A stretch of 64,000 bases of DNA from Burkholderiales bacterium (GCA_015075645.1 JABTUF010000006.1:124001-188000); one strand, 5' to 3'. Shown: positions 32,652 to 42,465, counted from the first letter of the stretch. Made by a program: numbers and translations. Notes: generated by a model not told the origin, from the letters alone.

Positions 32652-34559
32652 TCAATACCCGTTCGGCGAGCACATCGCCGGATACAGCGGTCCCGGCCCG
32701 TAGCCTTCCGGTATCCAGCCCCAGGTCGCGTTCAGGTCGTTCGCGACCGTCTGCTCCGCCGGGAAGCGGTGATTGACGACCGACGGGTGGTAGAAGCGGT
32801 AGACCGGATGCGTCCCCGCGCCGCAGGCGCCCGACGACGGATTCGGCAACCCCATGTAGAAGACGTTCGCGCTCTCGAAGGTCCAGTCGGGGAACATGAT
32901 CGCCACCTGCGCGCACTGCGCCGGATCGGCCGAGTAGAAGTGCGAGTTGTTGTCGCGCTGGTAGTAGCGGCACACCGGGCTGCGCCCCGCGCCGGGCCCC
33001 GCGTAGGCGAGGAAACGGAACCCGGTGCGCTGCCAGCCGGGCGGATTGCCGCCGTCGAGGATCGCGATCTCGACCGGGCTCGCCGTCATGAAGTAGTGGT
33101 CGAGCGCCGGGTGGTAGTACTCGACGACCGGCACGAACTCGGAGGGCACGGTGTCCGGCGTCAGGTACTCGCGCACGAGCGGCAGCATCACGCCGACCTG
33201 CGAGAAATAGTCGCTGCCGCTCGGATTGCTGCAGCTCGCGGAACCGCCGAGCAGGCCGCCTCGCACCTCGAGGCTCGTGCCGTTGAACACGCGCAGCGCG
33301 CCGCCGCTCGAACCGCCTTCGGTCGTCCCGAGATCCCAGACGACGCGCGTGAAGAGTCCGCCGCCGCCCGCCGCCGAACCGAAGTCCACCGGCACCTGCA
33401 CGTAGGACGTGCCGCTGCTCCACTTCTTCAGGTCGCCCGACGGGTGATGGAAGATCTCGACCTCGGTCGACGGCTGCACCGTCGCCGAGTTCCACGCGCT
33501 GAACACGACGCCGCCCGGTGGCGCGCCGTTCAACCGCAGCAGCGCCCAGTCCCAGTCGCGGCTTCGCGCGAGGAGCTTCGCGCCGCCGTACTGGACCTGG
33601 TAGGCGCCGGGCGAGAGGCTGTCGCACGACGACGAATCGAAGAACCACCAGACCTCGAGACTCGCCGCCTCGTACGCGCTCTCGAAGCAGTGGCTCGCCG
33701 AGAACAGATAGGGGTTGCCGGATCCGATGGTGTCGTTGAGGAGCGTGCCGGTGCAGCGCGCCGTGCCGCCGCTGTCGGCCGTGAAGACGAGCTTGCCGGT
33801 CGCGGCCGCCGCGTTGTAGGACACCTGGTCCTGAATCGCCGGCGCGCACTTGAAGTCGATGTTGCAGAAGTCCGAATCGCCGATGTCGGACAGCAGCTTC
33901 GCCTCCGCGGGCCGCGACGCCGACGGGCTCACGACGAGGTGCGACAGCCGCGCGACCTCCAGCGTCACGCCGGCGAGCCTCGCCGACACCGGCGCCTCGA
34001 TCTCGATGGCGACGCGCTCGCCGTCGACCACCGGCGACCAGAACTCGCCGAACTGCGCCGTCGCCCGCGCGATCGCGCCGGCCGGGACGGACCGGGGCGC
34101 CTGCGTCGACCCGGGGGCGGCGAAGCGCACGATCGCGTCGGAATCGAATGCCGGCAGCCGCAGCGCGACGCGCAGGCCCGCAGCCCCGGGCGATTCCACC
34201 TCGATGCGCGCCACGCGCCGGCCATCGCCGAGATCGGTCCACCCGAGCGCCGCGAGATCGACGCGACGCGCGGACGCCGGGACCTCGCGCCCATAGCCGA
34301 TGAATTGGGGGCGACCTGGCGCGGCGATCGCCGAGCCGCCGTTCAGCGCGAGGAGCTTGCGCGTTTCCGCGGCTTCCGGCCGCGCGAGCGCGACACGGCG
34401 CGCCGCCGTGAAGGTGTCGAGCCGCATGCGTTGCGACGACGCGTCCTTCGCGACCGCGGGGATCGGCTGGAACTCGTCGGCTCTGGTCGCCGGCGGTCCG
34501 GCATCCGCCGGCATCGCCAGCACCGCGGCGAGGGCCGCCATGGCGAATCGCAATCTCAT
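32652..34559 (-). CDS. Secreted trypsin-like serine protease with C-terminal DUF5648-type repeats
   Basis: The 635-residue protein has a signal peptide (MRLRFAMAALAAVLAMPADA), a propeptide-like region of about 210 residues, and an S1 protease domain with H290 (FSASHCF), D337 (DWDWALLRL) and S418 (EGGSSGG). Paired cysteines and the layout resemble lysyl-endopeptidase-type enzymes. From about residue 475 it carries repeated motifs EYYHPALDHYFMTAS, CRYYQRDNNSHFYSADP and YRFYHPSVVNHRF, characteristic of DUF5648 repeats at the ends of secreted proteins. I chose the ATG at 34559 because it starts the signal peptide; upstream in-frame ATGs exist at 34577 and 34649. It is probably exported and processed. 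Confidence 0.87.
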   Translation of the reverse strand: MRLRFAMAALAAVLAMPADAGPPATRADEFQPIPAVAKDASSQRMRLDTFTAARRVALARPEAAETRKLLALNGGSAIAAPGRPQFIGYGREVPASARRVDLAALGWTDLGDGRRVARIEVESPGAAGLRVALRLPAFDSDAIVRFAAPGSTQAPRSVPAGAIARATAQFGEFWSPVVDGERVAIEIEAPVSARLAGVTLEVARLSHLVVSPSASRPAEAKLLSDIGDSDFCNIDFKCAPAIQDQVSYNAAAATGKLVFTADSGGTARCTGTLLNDTIGSGNPYLFSASHCFESAYEAASLEVWWFFDSSSCDSLSPGAYQVQYGGAKLLARSRDWDWALLRLNGAPPGGVVFSAWNSATVQPSTEVEIFHHPSGDLKKWSSGTSYVQVPVDFGSAAGGGGLFTRVVWDLGTTEGGSSGGALRVFNGTSLEVRGGLLGGSASCSNPSGSDYFSQVGVMLPLVREYLTPDTVPSEFVPVVEYYHPALDHYFMTASPVEIAILDGGNPPGWQRTGFRFLAYAGPGAGRSPVCRYYQRDNNSHFYSADPAQCAQVAIMFPDWTFESANVFYMGLPNPSSGACGAGTHPVYRFYHPSVVNHRFPAEQTVANDLNATWGWIPEGYGPGPLYPAMCSPNGY

Positions 34560-34632
34560 CGATCGTCTCTCGTGCATGCGTGACCTTCGGGGCACTCGTG
34601 GGGATTTCGGAGACCGCAACGTTCCGCGGCGT

Positions 34633-35523
34633 TCATCGGCCGACATCATCGCCGCCCGGGGCCGCCGGCGCTGTCAGACACTCGCGGAGGGAGGCTGACC
34701 ATTCCGGCAGCGAAAAGCCGAACGTGCGCTCGAAGCGCGACGGGTCGAGGACGCTCATCGCCGGGCGTAGCGCGGGAGTCGGATACTCCGCGGTCGTGAT
34801 CGGCGCGATGCGAACCGCCGCGCGATCGGCGAGGATCGCCTTCGCGAAGCCGTACCAGGTCGTCCGGCCGCGCCCGGACAAATGGTAGAGACCGCGGCGC
34901 GCCGCGAGCGCCGCGAGACCGCCGCCGACGATCCGCGCGGTCGCGCGCGCGAGTTCGCGGCTCCAGTTCGGAACGCCGATCTGATCATCGACGACGCGCA
35001 GTTCGCGGCCTTCGTCGGCGAGGCGCTCGATCGTCAGCAGGAAGTTGCGGCCGCGCCTGCCGTACACCCAGCTCGTGCGCAGCACGATCGCGGCCGCGCC
35101 GCTTTCCGCCACCGCACGCTCGCCCGCGAGCTTCGAGCGACCGTAGGCGGAGGCGGGGCGCACCGGATCGTCCTCGACATAGGGTTCGCGGGCCTCGCCG
35201 TCGAACACGTAGTCGGTCGAGTAGTGGATCAGCACCGCGCCGGCCCGTTTCGCCTCCTCGGCCAGCACGCCGGGCGCGACGCCGTTGACCGCATCGGCGA
35301 GCGCGCTCTCCGACTCCGCGCGATCGACCGCGGTGTACGCGCCGGCGTTGACGATCAGCGCGGGGCGCAGCGCGCGCACCGCCGCGACGATCGCCGCGGG
35401 CTGCGCGAGGTCGAGCGTCGCGCGGTCGGTTCCGGTCACCGTCCCGAACGGCGCGAGCGCGTGGACCAGTTCCGCCCCGAGCTGACCGGCCGCGCCGGTG
35501 ACGAGGATCGCGCTCGTGCTCAC
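34633..35523 (-). CDS. rfbD: dTDP-4-dehydrorhamnose reductase
   Basis: RfbD performs the last step of dTDP-L-rhamnose synthesis, reducing the 4-keto sugar with NAD(P)H. The 296-residue protein has the Rossmann motif TGAAGQLG, NAGAYTAVDRAE, the YSTDYVFDG segment with catalytic Thr/Tyr, YGRSKLAGE with the catalytic Tyr-Lys pair, and RTSWVYG. The GTG at 35523 overlaps the rfbC stop (GTGA), fixing the start. It is last in rfbB-A-C-D. Confidence 0.95.
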   Translation of the reverse strand: MSTSAILVTGAAGQLGAELVHALAPFGTVTGTDRATLDLAQPAAIVAAVRALRPALIVNAGAYTAVDRAESESALADAVNGVAPGVLAEEAKRAGAVLIHYSTDYVFDGEAREPYVEDDPVRPASAYGRSKLAGERAVAESGAAAIVLRTSWVYGRRGRNFLLTIERLADEGRELRVVDDQIGVPNWSRELARATARIVGGGLAALAARRGLYHLSGRGRTTWYGFAKAILADRAAVRIAPITTAEYPTPALRPAMSVLDPSRFERTFGFSLPEWSASLRECLTAPAAPGGDDVGR

Positions 35524-36062
35524 GCGTAGGTCGCGGCGGCCGCGAGCGGCGCGCCCGCGGCGTCGCGGGCGGCGATCGTCGGGGGGCCGTCGAGCGGCCA
35601 GTCGATCCCGAGCGCGGGATCGCTCCACAGCAGCGTGCGCTCGTGCTCCGGATGCCAGTAGTCGGTGGTCTTGTAGAGGAAGTCGGCGGACTCCGAGACC
35701 ACGCAGAAGCCGTGCGCGAACCCCGGCGGCACCCAGAGCATCCGCTTGTCGTCGGCCGACAATCGCACCGCGACGTGCCGCCCGAACGTCGGCGAGCTGC
35801 GACGGAGGTCCACCGCGACGTCGAACACCTCGCCTGCGACCACGCGCACGAGCTTGCCCTGCGCGTGCTGCACCTGGTAGTGCAGCCCGCGCAGCACGCT
35901 GCGCGCCGAGCGCGAGTGGTTGTCCTGCACGAACGACGCCGCGATGCCGGCCTCGGCGAGCGCGCGCGCGTTCCAGCTCTCGAAGAAGAAGCCCCGCGCG
36001 TCGCCGAACACGCGCGGCTCGACGAGCTTCACGTCGGGGATCGACGTCGGAACGACGTGCAT
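35520..36062 (-). CDS. rfbC: dTDP-4-dehydrorhamnose 3,5-epimerase
   Basis: RfbC epimerises carbons 3 and 5 of dTDP-4-keto-6-deoxyglucose. The 180-residue cupin protein shows EPRVFGDARGFFFESWN, the catalytic His in LRGLHYQ, QGKLVRVVAGEVFDVAVDLR, and the C-terminal YKTTDYW. Length is typical. It begins 6 nt after the rfbA stop and overlaps rfbD. Confidence 0.96.
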   Translation of the reverse strand: MHVVPTSIPDVKLVEPRVFGDARGFFFESWNARALAEAGIAASFVQDNHSRSARSVLRGLHYQVQHAQGKLVRVVAGEVFDVAVDLRRSSPTFGRHVAVRLSADDKRMLWVPPGFAHGFCVVSESADFLYKTTDYWHPEHERTLLWSDPALGIDWPLDGPPTIAARDAAGAPLAAAATYA

Positions 36063-36068
36063 GGTGCT

Positions 36069-36953
<885 letters not shown>

Positions 36954-36963
36954 CGGCGGACGG

Positions 36964-37111
36964 CGCGCGCGCCGGGCCGCCCCAAGCGCGCGCGCCCCCT
37001 GGGGGGAGGCAACCGAAGGTTGCTTCGGGGGGAGGTCGCCCCGCGCGCGCCGGGCCGCCCCAAGCGCGCGCGCCCCCTCGGGGGAGGCAACCGAAGGTTG
37101 CTTCGGGGGGA
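36964..37111. repeat. 78-bp-period tandem duplication between rfbB and rfbA
   Basis: About 70 bp starting at 36964 (CGCGCGCGCCGGGCCGCCCC) recur at 37042 with a single visible mismatch, giving a 78-bp period. Each copy contains a long G/C stem and a small palindrome GCAACCGAAGGTTGC. It fills almost the whole 165-bp gap between two genes that are otherwise co-oriented. Sequences of this general look are familiar as dispersed repeats in Burkholderiales-type genomes. Confidence 0.85.
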
Positions 37112-37118
37112 CCACATT

Positions 37119-38174
37119 TCAGTGCGCCGGCTCGTACTGCAGCGAGATCCACGACTGGTACTCGCGCGTCTGCACCGCGGCGAGCCACGCCGCGTTGTCG
37201 AGGTACCAGCGCACGGTCTTCGCGATGCCCGAGGCGAAGGTCTCCGACGGCTCCCAGCCGATCTCGCCGCGGATCTTCGTCGGATCGATCGCGTAGCGGC
37301 GGTCGTGGCCGGGGCGGTCCTTGACGTGGGTCACGAGCGATGCGTAGTCGCGGCCCGGACGCTCGCGCGCGAGCACCTGGCAGATCGTGCGCACCACGTC
37401 GAGGTTCTGCATCTCGGCGTTGCCGCCGACGTTGTAGACCTCGCCGGGACGACCGCGCGCGAGCACCGCTCGGATCGCCGAGCAGTGGTCGGAGACGTAG
37501 AGCCAGTCGCGCACCTGCTTCCCGTCGCCGTACACCGGCAGCGGCTTGCCGGCGAGCGCGTTCGCGATCATCAGCGGGATGAGCTTCTCGGGAAACTGCC
37601 GCGGGCCGTAGTTGTTCGAGCAGTTGGTCGTGAGCGTCGGCACCCCGTAGGTGTGGAACATCGCCCGCACGAAGTGGTCGGACGCGGCCTTCGACGCCGA
37701 GTACGGGCTGTTCGGCGCGTAGGGCGTCGTCTCGCAGAAGCCGGGCGCGTCGGGAGCGAGCGTGCCGTAGACCTCGTCGGTCGACACCTGCAGGAAGCGG
37801 AACGCGTCGCGCTCGCCTGCGGGCAGCGCCGTCCAGTGCGCGCGCACCGCTTCGAGGAGTTCGAAGGTGCCGACGACGTTGGTCTGCACGAACGCGTCCG
37901 GCCCGTGGATCGAGCGGTCGACGTGCGTCTCCGCCGCGAAGTTCACGACCGCGCGCGGCCGGTGATCGGCGAGGAGCCGCGCGACCAGCGCGCGGTCGCC
38001 GATGTCGCCGCGCACGAACTCGTGACGCGCGTCGTCGCGCAGCGTCGCGAGGTTCCCGAGGTTGCCCGAGTAGGTGAGCTGGTCGAGATTGACGACCGCC
38101 TCGCCGGTCGCGGCGAGCCAGTCGAGCGTGAAGTTCGAGCCGATGAAGCCGGCGCCGCCGGTGACGAGGATCAT
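37119..38174 (-). CDS. rfbB: dTDP-glucose 4,6-dehydratase
   Basis: RfbB oxidises and dehydrates dTDP-glucose to the 4-keto-6-deoxy sugar, the first committed step toward dTDP-rhamnose. The 351-residue SDR-family protein has TGGAGFIGSN, DQLTYSGN, FAAETHVDRSI, STDEVYG with catalytic Asp-Glu, YSASKAASDH with the Tyr-Lys pair, and NNYGPRQFPEKLIPL. I use the ATG at 38174; an in-frame ATG at 38234 preceded at long range by AGGAGG is an alternative that would add 20 basic residues. Confidence 0.96.
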   Translation of the reverse strand: MILVTGGAGFIGSNFTLDWLAATGEAVVNLDQLTYSGNLGNLATLRDDARHEFVRGDIGDRALVARLLADHRPRAVVNFAAETHVDRSIHGPDAFVQTNVVGTFELLEAVRAHWTALPAGERDAFRFLQVSTDEVYGTLAPDAPGFCETTPYAPNSPYSASKAASDHFVRAMFHTYGVPTLTTNCSNNYGPRQFPEKLIPLMIANALAGKPLPVYGDGKQVRDWLYVSDHCSAIRAVLARGRPGEVYNVGGNAEMQNLDVVRTICQVLARERPGRDYASLVTHVKDRPGHDRRYAIDPTKIRGEIGWEPSETFASGIAKTVRWYLDNAAWLAAVQTREYQSWISLQYEPAH

Positions 38175-38254
38175 CGCGTCGTGGCGTCGCGCCCGCGCGC
38201 GCGCCCTGCGTGGAAGGGACGCGGATTCTACCATCCGCGCGCGCCGTTCCTCCT

Positions 38255-38274
38255 CTGTCGCCGGGCGGCGACAG
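38255..38274 (-). terminator. Hairpin after the epimerase gene
   Basis: CTGTCGCC and GGCGACAG pair perfectly around a 4-nt loop, starting 3 nt after the epimerase stop. There is no T run; AGGAGG follows on the minus strand. It may slow transcription or protect an mRNA end instead of terminating fully. Confidence 0.45.
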
Positions 38275-38277
38275 CGA

Positions 38278-39261
38278 TCAGGTTCCGGTGTAGTCCCGGT
38301 ACCAGCGGACGAAGCGCGCGAGGCCTTCGGCGAGCGGCGTGCGCGGCGCGAATCCGGTCAGCGCGGCGAGCCGTTCGATCGACGCGAAGGTGGCGGGCAC
38401 GTCGCCGGACTGCATCGGCTGCGGGTCGCGGATCGCCTGCCGGTCGAGCAATCGTTCGAGCGTCGCGATGAAGGTCTCGAGTTCGACCGCTTCATGGTTG
38501 CCGATGTTGTAGATCGCCCAGGGCGCGCCGGTCGCGGCGTGCGGCGACGGAGGCCGGTCGAGCACGCGCACCACTCCCTCGACGATGTCGTCGACGTAGG
38601 TGAAGTCGCGCCGCATCCGTCCGTGGTTGAACACGCGGATCGGCTCGCCCGCGAGGATCGCGCGCGTGAACAGCATCGGCGCCATGTCGGGACGGCCCCA
38701 TGGCCCGTAGACGGTGAAGAAGCGCAGCCCGGTCGACGGGAGGCCGTAGAGGTGCGCGTAGCTGTGCGCGAACAGCTCGTCGGCCTTCTTCGTCGCCGCG
38801 TAGAGGCTCACCGGATGGTCGGTCGGCTGGTCCTCCGAGAACGGCAGCGCGTGGTTCGCCCCGTACACCGACGAACTCGACGCGTAGACGAGGTGGCGCG
38901 GCTTCGCGTGGCGGCAGCCTTCGAGCAGGTTGCCGAACGCGACGACGTTCGCGCGCAGGTAGGCGGCCGGGTTCTCGAGCGAATGGCGCACGCCCGCCTG
39001 CGCGGCCAGGTGGACGACCGCATCGAATGCGCCGTCACGGAACAGGCGCGCGGTCGGCTCGGCATCGGCGAGGTCGAGGCGCTCGAACGCGAACCGCGCG
39101 CGGGGCGCGAGCCGCGCGAGCCGAGCTTCCTTGAGCGACACGTCGTAGTACGGATCGAGGTTGTCGACGCCGACGACTTCGTCGCCGCGGTCGAGCAGCG
39201 CGGCGGCCGTGTGCATGCCGATGAATCCGGCGGCGCCGGTGACGAGGACCCTGCGGCTCAT
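38278..39261 (-). CDS. NAD-dependent epimerase, probably UDP-glucuronate 4-epimerase
   Basis: The 327-residue extended SDR shows TGAAGFIGMHTA, VGVDNLDPYYDVSLKEARLA (a strong marker of the UDP-glucuronate 4-epimerase group), HLAAQAGVRHSLENP, SSSSVYG, YAATKKADEL with the Tyr-Lys pair, and FFTVYGPWGRPDMA. The product, UDP-galacturonate, is used in LPS core or surface polysaccharide. Its ATG overlaps the stop of the preceding glycosyltransferase gene (ATGA), tying it to LPS or polysaccharide assembly. Confidence 0.88.
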   Translation of the reverse strand: MSRRVLVTGAAGFIGMHTAAALLDRGDEVVGVDNLDPYYDVSLKEARLARLAPRARFAFERLDLADAEPTARLFRDGAFDAVVHLAAQAGVRHSLENPAAYLRANVVAFGNLLEGCRHAKPRHLVYASSSSVYGANHALPFSEDQPTDHPVSLYAATKKADELFAHSYAHLYGLPSTGLRFFTVYGPWGRPDMAPMLFTRAILAGEPIRVFNHGRMRRDFTYVDDIVEGVVRVLDRPPSPHAATGAPWAIYNIGNHEAVELETFIATLERLLDRQAIRDPQPMQSGDVPATFASIERLAALTGFAPRTPLAEGLARFVRWYRDYTGT

Positions 39262-40022
39262 GATGCCTCTCCGCGCTCGAGCGCCCGGAGCTTCGCGTAC
39301 TTGAGGAAGCTCGCGAACGCCCCGATCGCGATGTGCGCGAAACCCGCCGCGCCGTCGAGGAATCCGAGCTTCAGCACGTAGAAGCGCAGGAACCGCGCCG
39401 CGGGCGACAGCGCGAGGCGGGCGAACCCGGCGCGCTCGCCGCGCGCATGCATCGCTTCGGCCTGCAGCGTCGTGTAGCGGTTCTGTTTCGCCACGTAGTC
39501 CTCGATCGATTCGGCGGACGCGTGCAGGAGGTCGCCTCGAAGCCGGGCGACCGGGGCGTCGGCCACGACGTGCTCGTGCACCGGATCGTCGCTCCAGCGC
39601 GCGCGACGGCGGTCGAAGAGCCGGAGGCTCCAGTCGGGGTAGCCTTCGCCGTGCGCGAGCCAGCGGCCGAGGAAGCGGTTGCGCCGGGCGAACGCGTACG
39701 CGGCCGCGGGCGGCCCCGACGCGAACGCGGAGCGGATCGAGGCCTCGAGTTCCGGCGTCGCGCGCTCGTCCGCGTCGAGGCAGAGCACCCAGTCGTGCCT
39801 CGCCGCGGCGACCGCGAAGTTCTTCTGCGGGCCGAAGCCGCGCCACGCCTCGACGAGCACGCGGGCGCCCGACCGGCGCGCGATTTCCACGGTATCATCG
39901 CGGCTGCCCGAATCGACCACGACGACGTCCGACGCGAACGGCGCGGAGGCGAGGCACTCCGCGAGGCTCTCCGCCGCGTCGCGCGTGATCACCACCAGCG
40001 AAAGAGGCAGCGTGCCGGCCAT
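39258..40022 (-). CDS. Family 2 glycosyltransferase, WaaE/KdtX-like (LPS core)
   Basis: The 254-residue protein opens with the GT-A fold typical of family 2: LPLSLVVITRDAAESLAECL, VVVDSGSRDDTVEIAR, FGPQKNFAVAAARHDWVLCLDADE with the DxD-type metal site. The C-terminal half (WSDDPVHEHV; YTTLQAEAMHARGERA; FLRFYVLKLGFLDG) is characteristic of the WaaE/KdtX group that adds a glucose to inner-core heptose. The acceptor here is inferred. It heads the minus-strand rfb transcript and is divergent from waaC. Confidence 0.86.
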   Translation of the reverse strand: MAGTLPLSLVVITRDAAESLAECLASAPFASDVVVVDSGSRDDTVEIARRSGARVLVEAWRGFGPQKNFAVAAARHDWVLCLDADERATPELEASIRSAFASGPPAAAYAFARRNRFLGRWLAHGEGYPDWSLRLFDRRRARWSDDPVHEHVVADAPVARLRGDLLHASAESIEDYVAKQNRYTTLQAEAMHARGERAGFARLALSPAARFLRFYVLKLGFLDGAAGFAHIAIGAFASFLKYAKLRALERGEAS

Positions 40023-40066
40023 GGCAGGATCGCCTCCGCGATCTCCCCGTCGTTCGTGACGCCGCG

Positions 40067-40072
40067 ATTCTA
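40067..40072 (-). promoter_or_regulatory. Putative -10 element of WaaE-type gene
   Basis: TAGAAT on the minus strand, 44 nt before the ATG at 40022, in the 149-bp region divergent with waaC. The -35 hexamer is unclear. Confidence 0.4.
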
Positions 40073-40171
40073 CGATGGCCCGCGCCGCGGCCGCGAAACG
40101 GCCGGGGGCGGCCTGCCCCCGTCGACGGCCGCGTGTGCACCGCCGGCGGCGCGCGCCGCCGCTCCCGCGGG

Positions 40172-41143
40172 ATGAGCGCCGCCCTGATCGTGCGTCCGTC
40201 GTCGCTCGGCGATGTCGTCTGGGCGCTGGCGGTCGCGCGCGACATCGCGCTCGCCCGGCCCGGCCTCGCGGTCGACTGGGTGGCCGAGGAAGCCTTCGTC
40301 GCCCTGCCGCGGCTGTCGGAGGACGTGCGCCGCGTCGTGCCCATCGCGCTGCGGCGCTGGCGGCGCGAGCCGTTCGCCGTCCGGACCTGGCGGGAGATGC
40401 GCGCCTCGCGCGCGGCGCTCCGCGCGCAGCGCTACGAGGCGATCGTCGATGCGCAGGAACAGGTGAAGGGCGCGGTGATCGCGCGCCTCGCGCGCGGCCG
40501 CCGCCACGGCTTCGACCGCAGGAGCATCCGCGAGCCGGTCGCGACCTGGCTGCACGACGAGCACCACGCGGTCGCGCGCGACGTCCACTTCGCGGTCAAG
40601 TGCCGCCGCCTCGCCGCGGCCGCGGTCGGCTACGCGCTCGATGGCCCGCCGCGCTGGCGCTGGCGCCTGCCCGCTCCGCCCGCGTGCGTGCCCGACGCTC
40701 CGTTCGTCGTCGCCGTGCACGCCACGTCACGGCCGGACAAGCGCTGGCCGGCCGACCGCTGGCACGACCTCCTCGCGGGCGTGGACGCAAGCGGACTGCC
40801 GGTCCTGATCCCGCATGGGAGCGACAGCGAGGAAGCGCAGAGCCGCGCGCTCGCCGCGCAACTTCGACGCGCGATCGTGCCGCCGCGTCTGTCGCTCGAC
40901 GCGATGGCCGCGCTGCTCGCACGCGCGCACGCGGTCGTCGGCGTGGACACCGGCCTCACCCATCTCGCCGCCGCGCTCGGGACGCCGACGCTCGCGCTCT
41001 TCACCGCCACCGACGCGGCGCTCGCGGGCGTTGCGGTCGCGGGCGAACATGCGCGCGACCTCGGCGGCAACGGCGAGGTCCCCACGGCCGATGCGGCGCG
41101 CGCCGCGCTGGGCGGGCTCCTGCGCCGCGCCCCGCGGTGCTGA
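40172..41143 (+). CDS. waaC: LPS heptosyltransferase I
   Basis: WaaC transfers the first L,D-heptose to Kdo of the LPS inner core from ADP-heptose. The 323-residue protein (GT-B fold, family 9) has the N-terminal IVRPSSLGDVVWALAVA, DWVAEEAF, AQEQVKGAVIARLARG, and the C-terminal donor site VVAVHATSRPDKRWP and GVDTGLTHLAAALGTPTLALF. It lies 53 nt upstream of waaA on the same strand. Confidence 0.94.
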   Translation: MSAALIVRPSSLGDVVWALAVARDIALARPGLAVDWVAEEAFVALPRLSEDVRRVVPIALRRWRREPFAVRTWREMRASRAALRAQRYEAIVDAQEQVKGAVIARLARGRRHGFDRRSIREPVATWLHDEHHAVARDVHFAVKCRRLAAAAVGYALDGPPRWRWRLPAPPACVPDAPFVVAVHATSRPDKRWPADRWHDLLAGVDASGLPVLIPHGSDSEEAQSRALAAQLRRAIVPPRLSLDAMAALLARAHAVVGVDTGLTHLAAALGTPTLALFTATDAALAGVAVAGEHARDLGGNGEVPTADAARAALGGLLRRAPRC

Positions 41144-41196
41144 GCCGCCGTGAACGAACCCTGCATCCCCGTCGGACGCCTTCACGGTTGCTGAGC

Positions 41197-42465
41197 ATGC
41201 GATCGCTCTACACGCTCGCCTGGCGCATCGCCGCACCGCTGGCGCCGCTGCGCCTGTGGTGGCGCGGCCGGCGCGAACCCGGATACCGCGAGCACGTCGG
41301 CGAACGCTACGGCCGCTACGACGGCCCGGCGCCGGGCGGCGACGTCGTCTGGGTGCACGCGGTCTCGGTCGGCGAGACGCGCGCGGCCGTTCCGCTCATC
41401 GAACACATCCTGCGCGAGCGTCCGGGCGCGACCGTCGTGCTGACGGCGATGACCGCGACCGGACGCGCGGCCGGACGCGCGCTCTTCGGCGAGCGCGTCG
41501 TGCAGGCGTGGCTGCCCTACGACCTGCCCGGCGCGATGCGCCGGTTCCTCGCGCACTTCCAGCCGTCGTTCGGCCTCCTGATGGAGACCGAGCTGTGGCC
41601 GAACCTCGCGGCCGAGGCGGCGATCGCGAAGGTGCCGCTGTTCCTCGTCAACGGCCGGCTCTCGGAGCGATCCGCGCGCCGCTACGAGCACGTCGGATCG
41701 CTCATCCGGCCGCTCCTCGGATCGCTCGCCGGCATCGCGGCCCAGACCCGCGAGGACGCCGACCGGCTCGAGGCGCTCGGCGCGCACGGCGTCGCGGTCA
41801 CCGGCAACCTCAAGTTCGACCTCGCTCCTCCCGCCGACGCGACGACGCGGGCGGCCGCGCTGCGGGCGCTCTACGGTGCCGCGCGTCCGGTCGTCCTCGC
41901 GGCCTCGACGCGCGAAGGCGAAGAGGCGCTGATCCTCGACGCGCTCGCCCGTCGGCCGCTGCCGCCGCGCGCGCTGCTCGTGATCGTGCCGAGGCATCCG
42001 CAACGTTTCGACGACGTGGCTGCGCTCGTGCGCGCGCGCGGCCACGCGCCGTGGCGGCGCTCGGCGGGAACGCCGCTGCCTGACGACGCCGCGGTCGCGC
42101 TCGGCGACACGATGGGCGAGATGGCCGCGTACTACGGCGCCGCGGACGTGGCGTTCATCGGCGGCAGCCTCGTGCCGCTCGGCGGCCAGAACCTGATCGA
42201 GGCGCTCGCGATGGGCACGCCGGTGCTCGTCGGACCGCACACCTTCAACTTCGCCGACGCCGCGCAGCATGCGATCGACGCCGGTGCCGCGACGCGCGTG
42301 GCCGACGCCGATGCGATGCTCACGCAGGCAGCCGCGTTGCTTCTGGACGACGCGCGGCGCATCGCGATGCGCGCGAACGCGGAGCGCTTCCTCGCCGCGC
42401 ACCGGGGCGCGACCGGGCGAACCTGGTCCTTCGTGTCGGAACGGCTGGCGAAACCGGCGGCCTGA
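41197..42465 (+). CDS. waaA: 3-deoxy-D-manno-octulosonic acid (Kdo) transferase
   Basis: WaaA adds Kdo residues to lipid IVA at the inner face of the inner membrane. The 422-residue protein has an N-terminal hydrophobic helix, EHVGERYGRY, VWVHAVSVGETRAA, METELWPN, LVNGRLSERSARRY, TGNLKFDL and IGGSLVPLGGQNLIEALAMGTPVLVGPHTFNF, all family hallmarks. It is convergent with tolC, 19 nt apart. Confidence 0.96.
   Translation: MRSLYTLAWRIAAPLAPLRLWWRGRREPGYREHVGERYGRYDGPAPGGDVVWVHAVSVGETRAAVPLIEHILRERPGATVVLTAMTATGRAAGRALFGERVVQAWLPYDLPGAMRRFLAHFQPSFGLLMETELWPNLAAEAAIAKVPLFLVNGRLSERSARRYEHVGSLIRPLLGSLAGIAAQTREDADRLEALGAHGVAVTGNLKFDLAPPADATTRAAALRALYGAARPVVLAASTREGEEALILDALARRPLPPRALLVIVPRHPQRFDDVAALVRARGHAPWRRSAGTPLPDDAAVALGDTMGEMAAYYGAADVAFIGGSLVPLGGQNLIEALAMGTPVLVGPHTFNFADAAQHAIDAGAATRVADADAMLTQAAALLLDDARRIAMRANAERFLAAHRGATGRTWSFVSERLAKPAA

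Noticed and set aside
38175-38234. Longer RfbB start at 38234
   Set aside because: The extra 20 residues are basic low-complexity sequence not seen in RfbB, and the AGGAGG is 14 nt from that ATG; mentioned only as an alternative.
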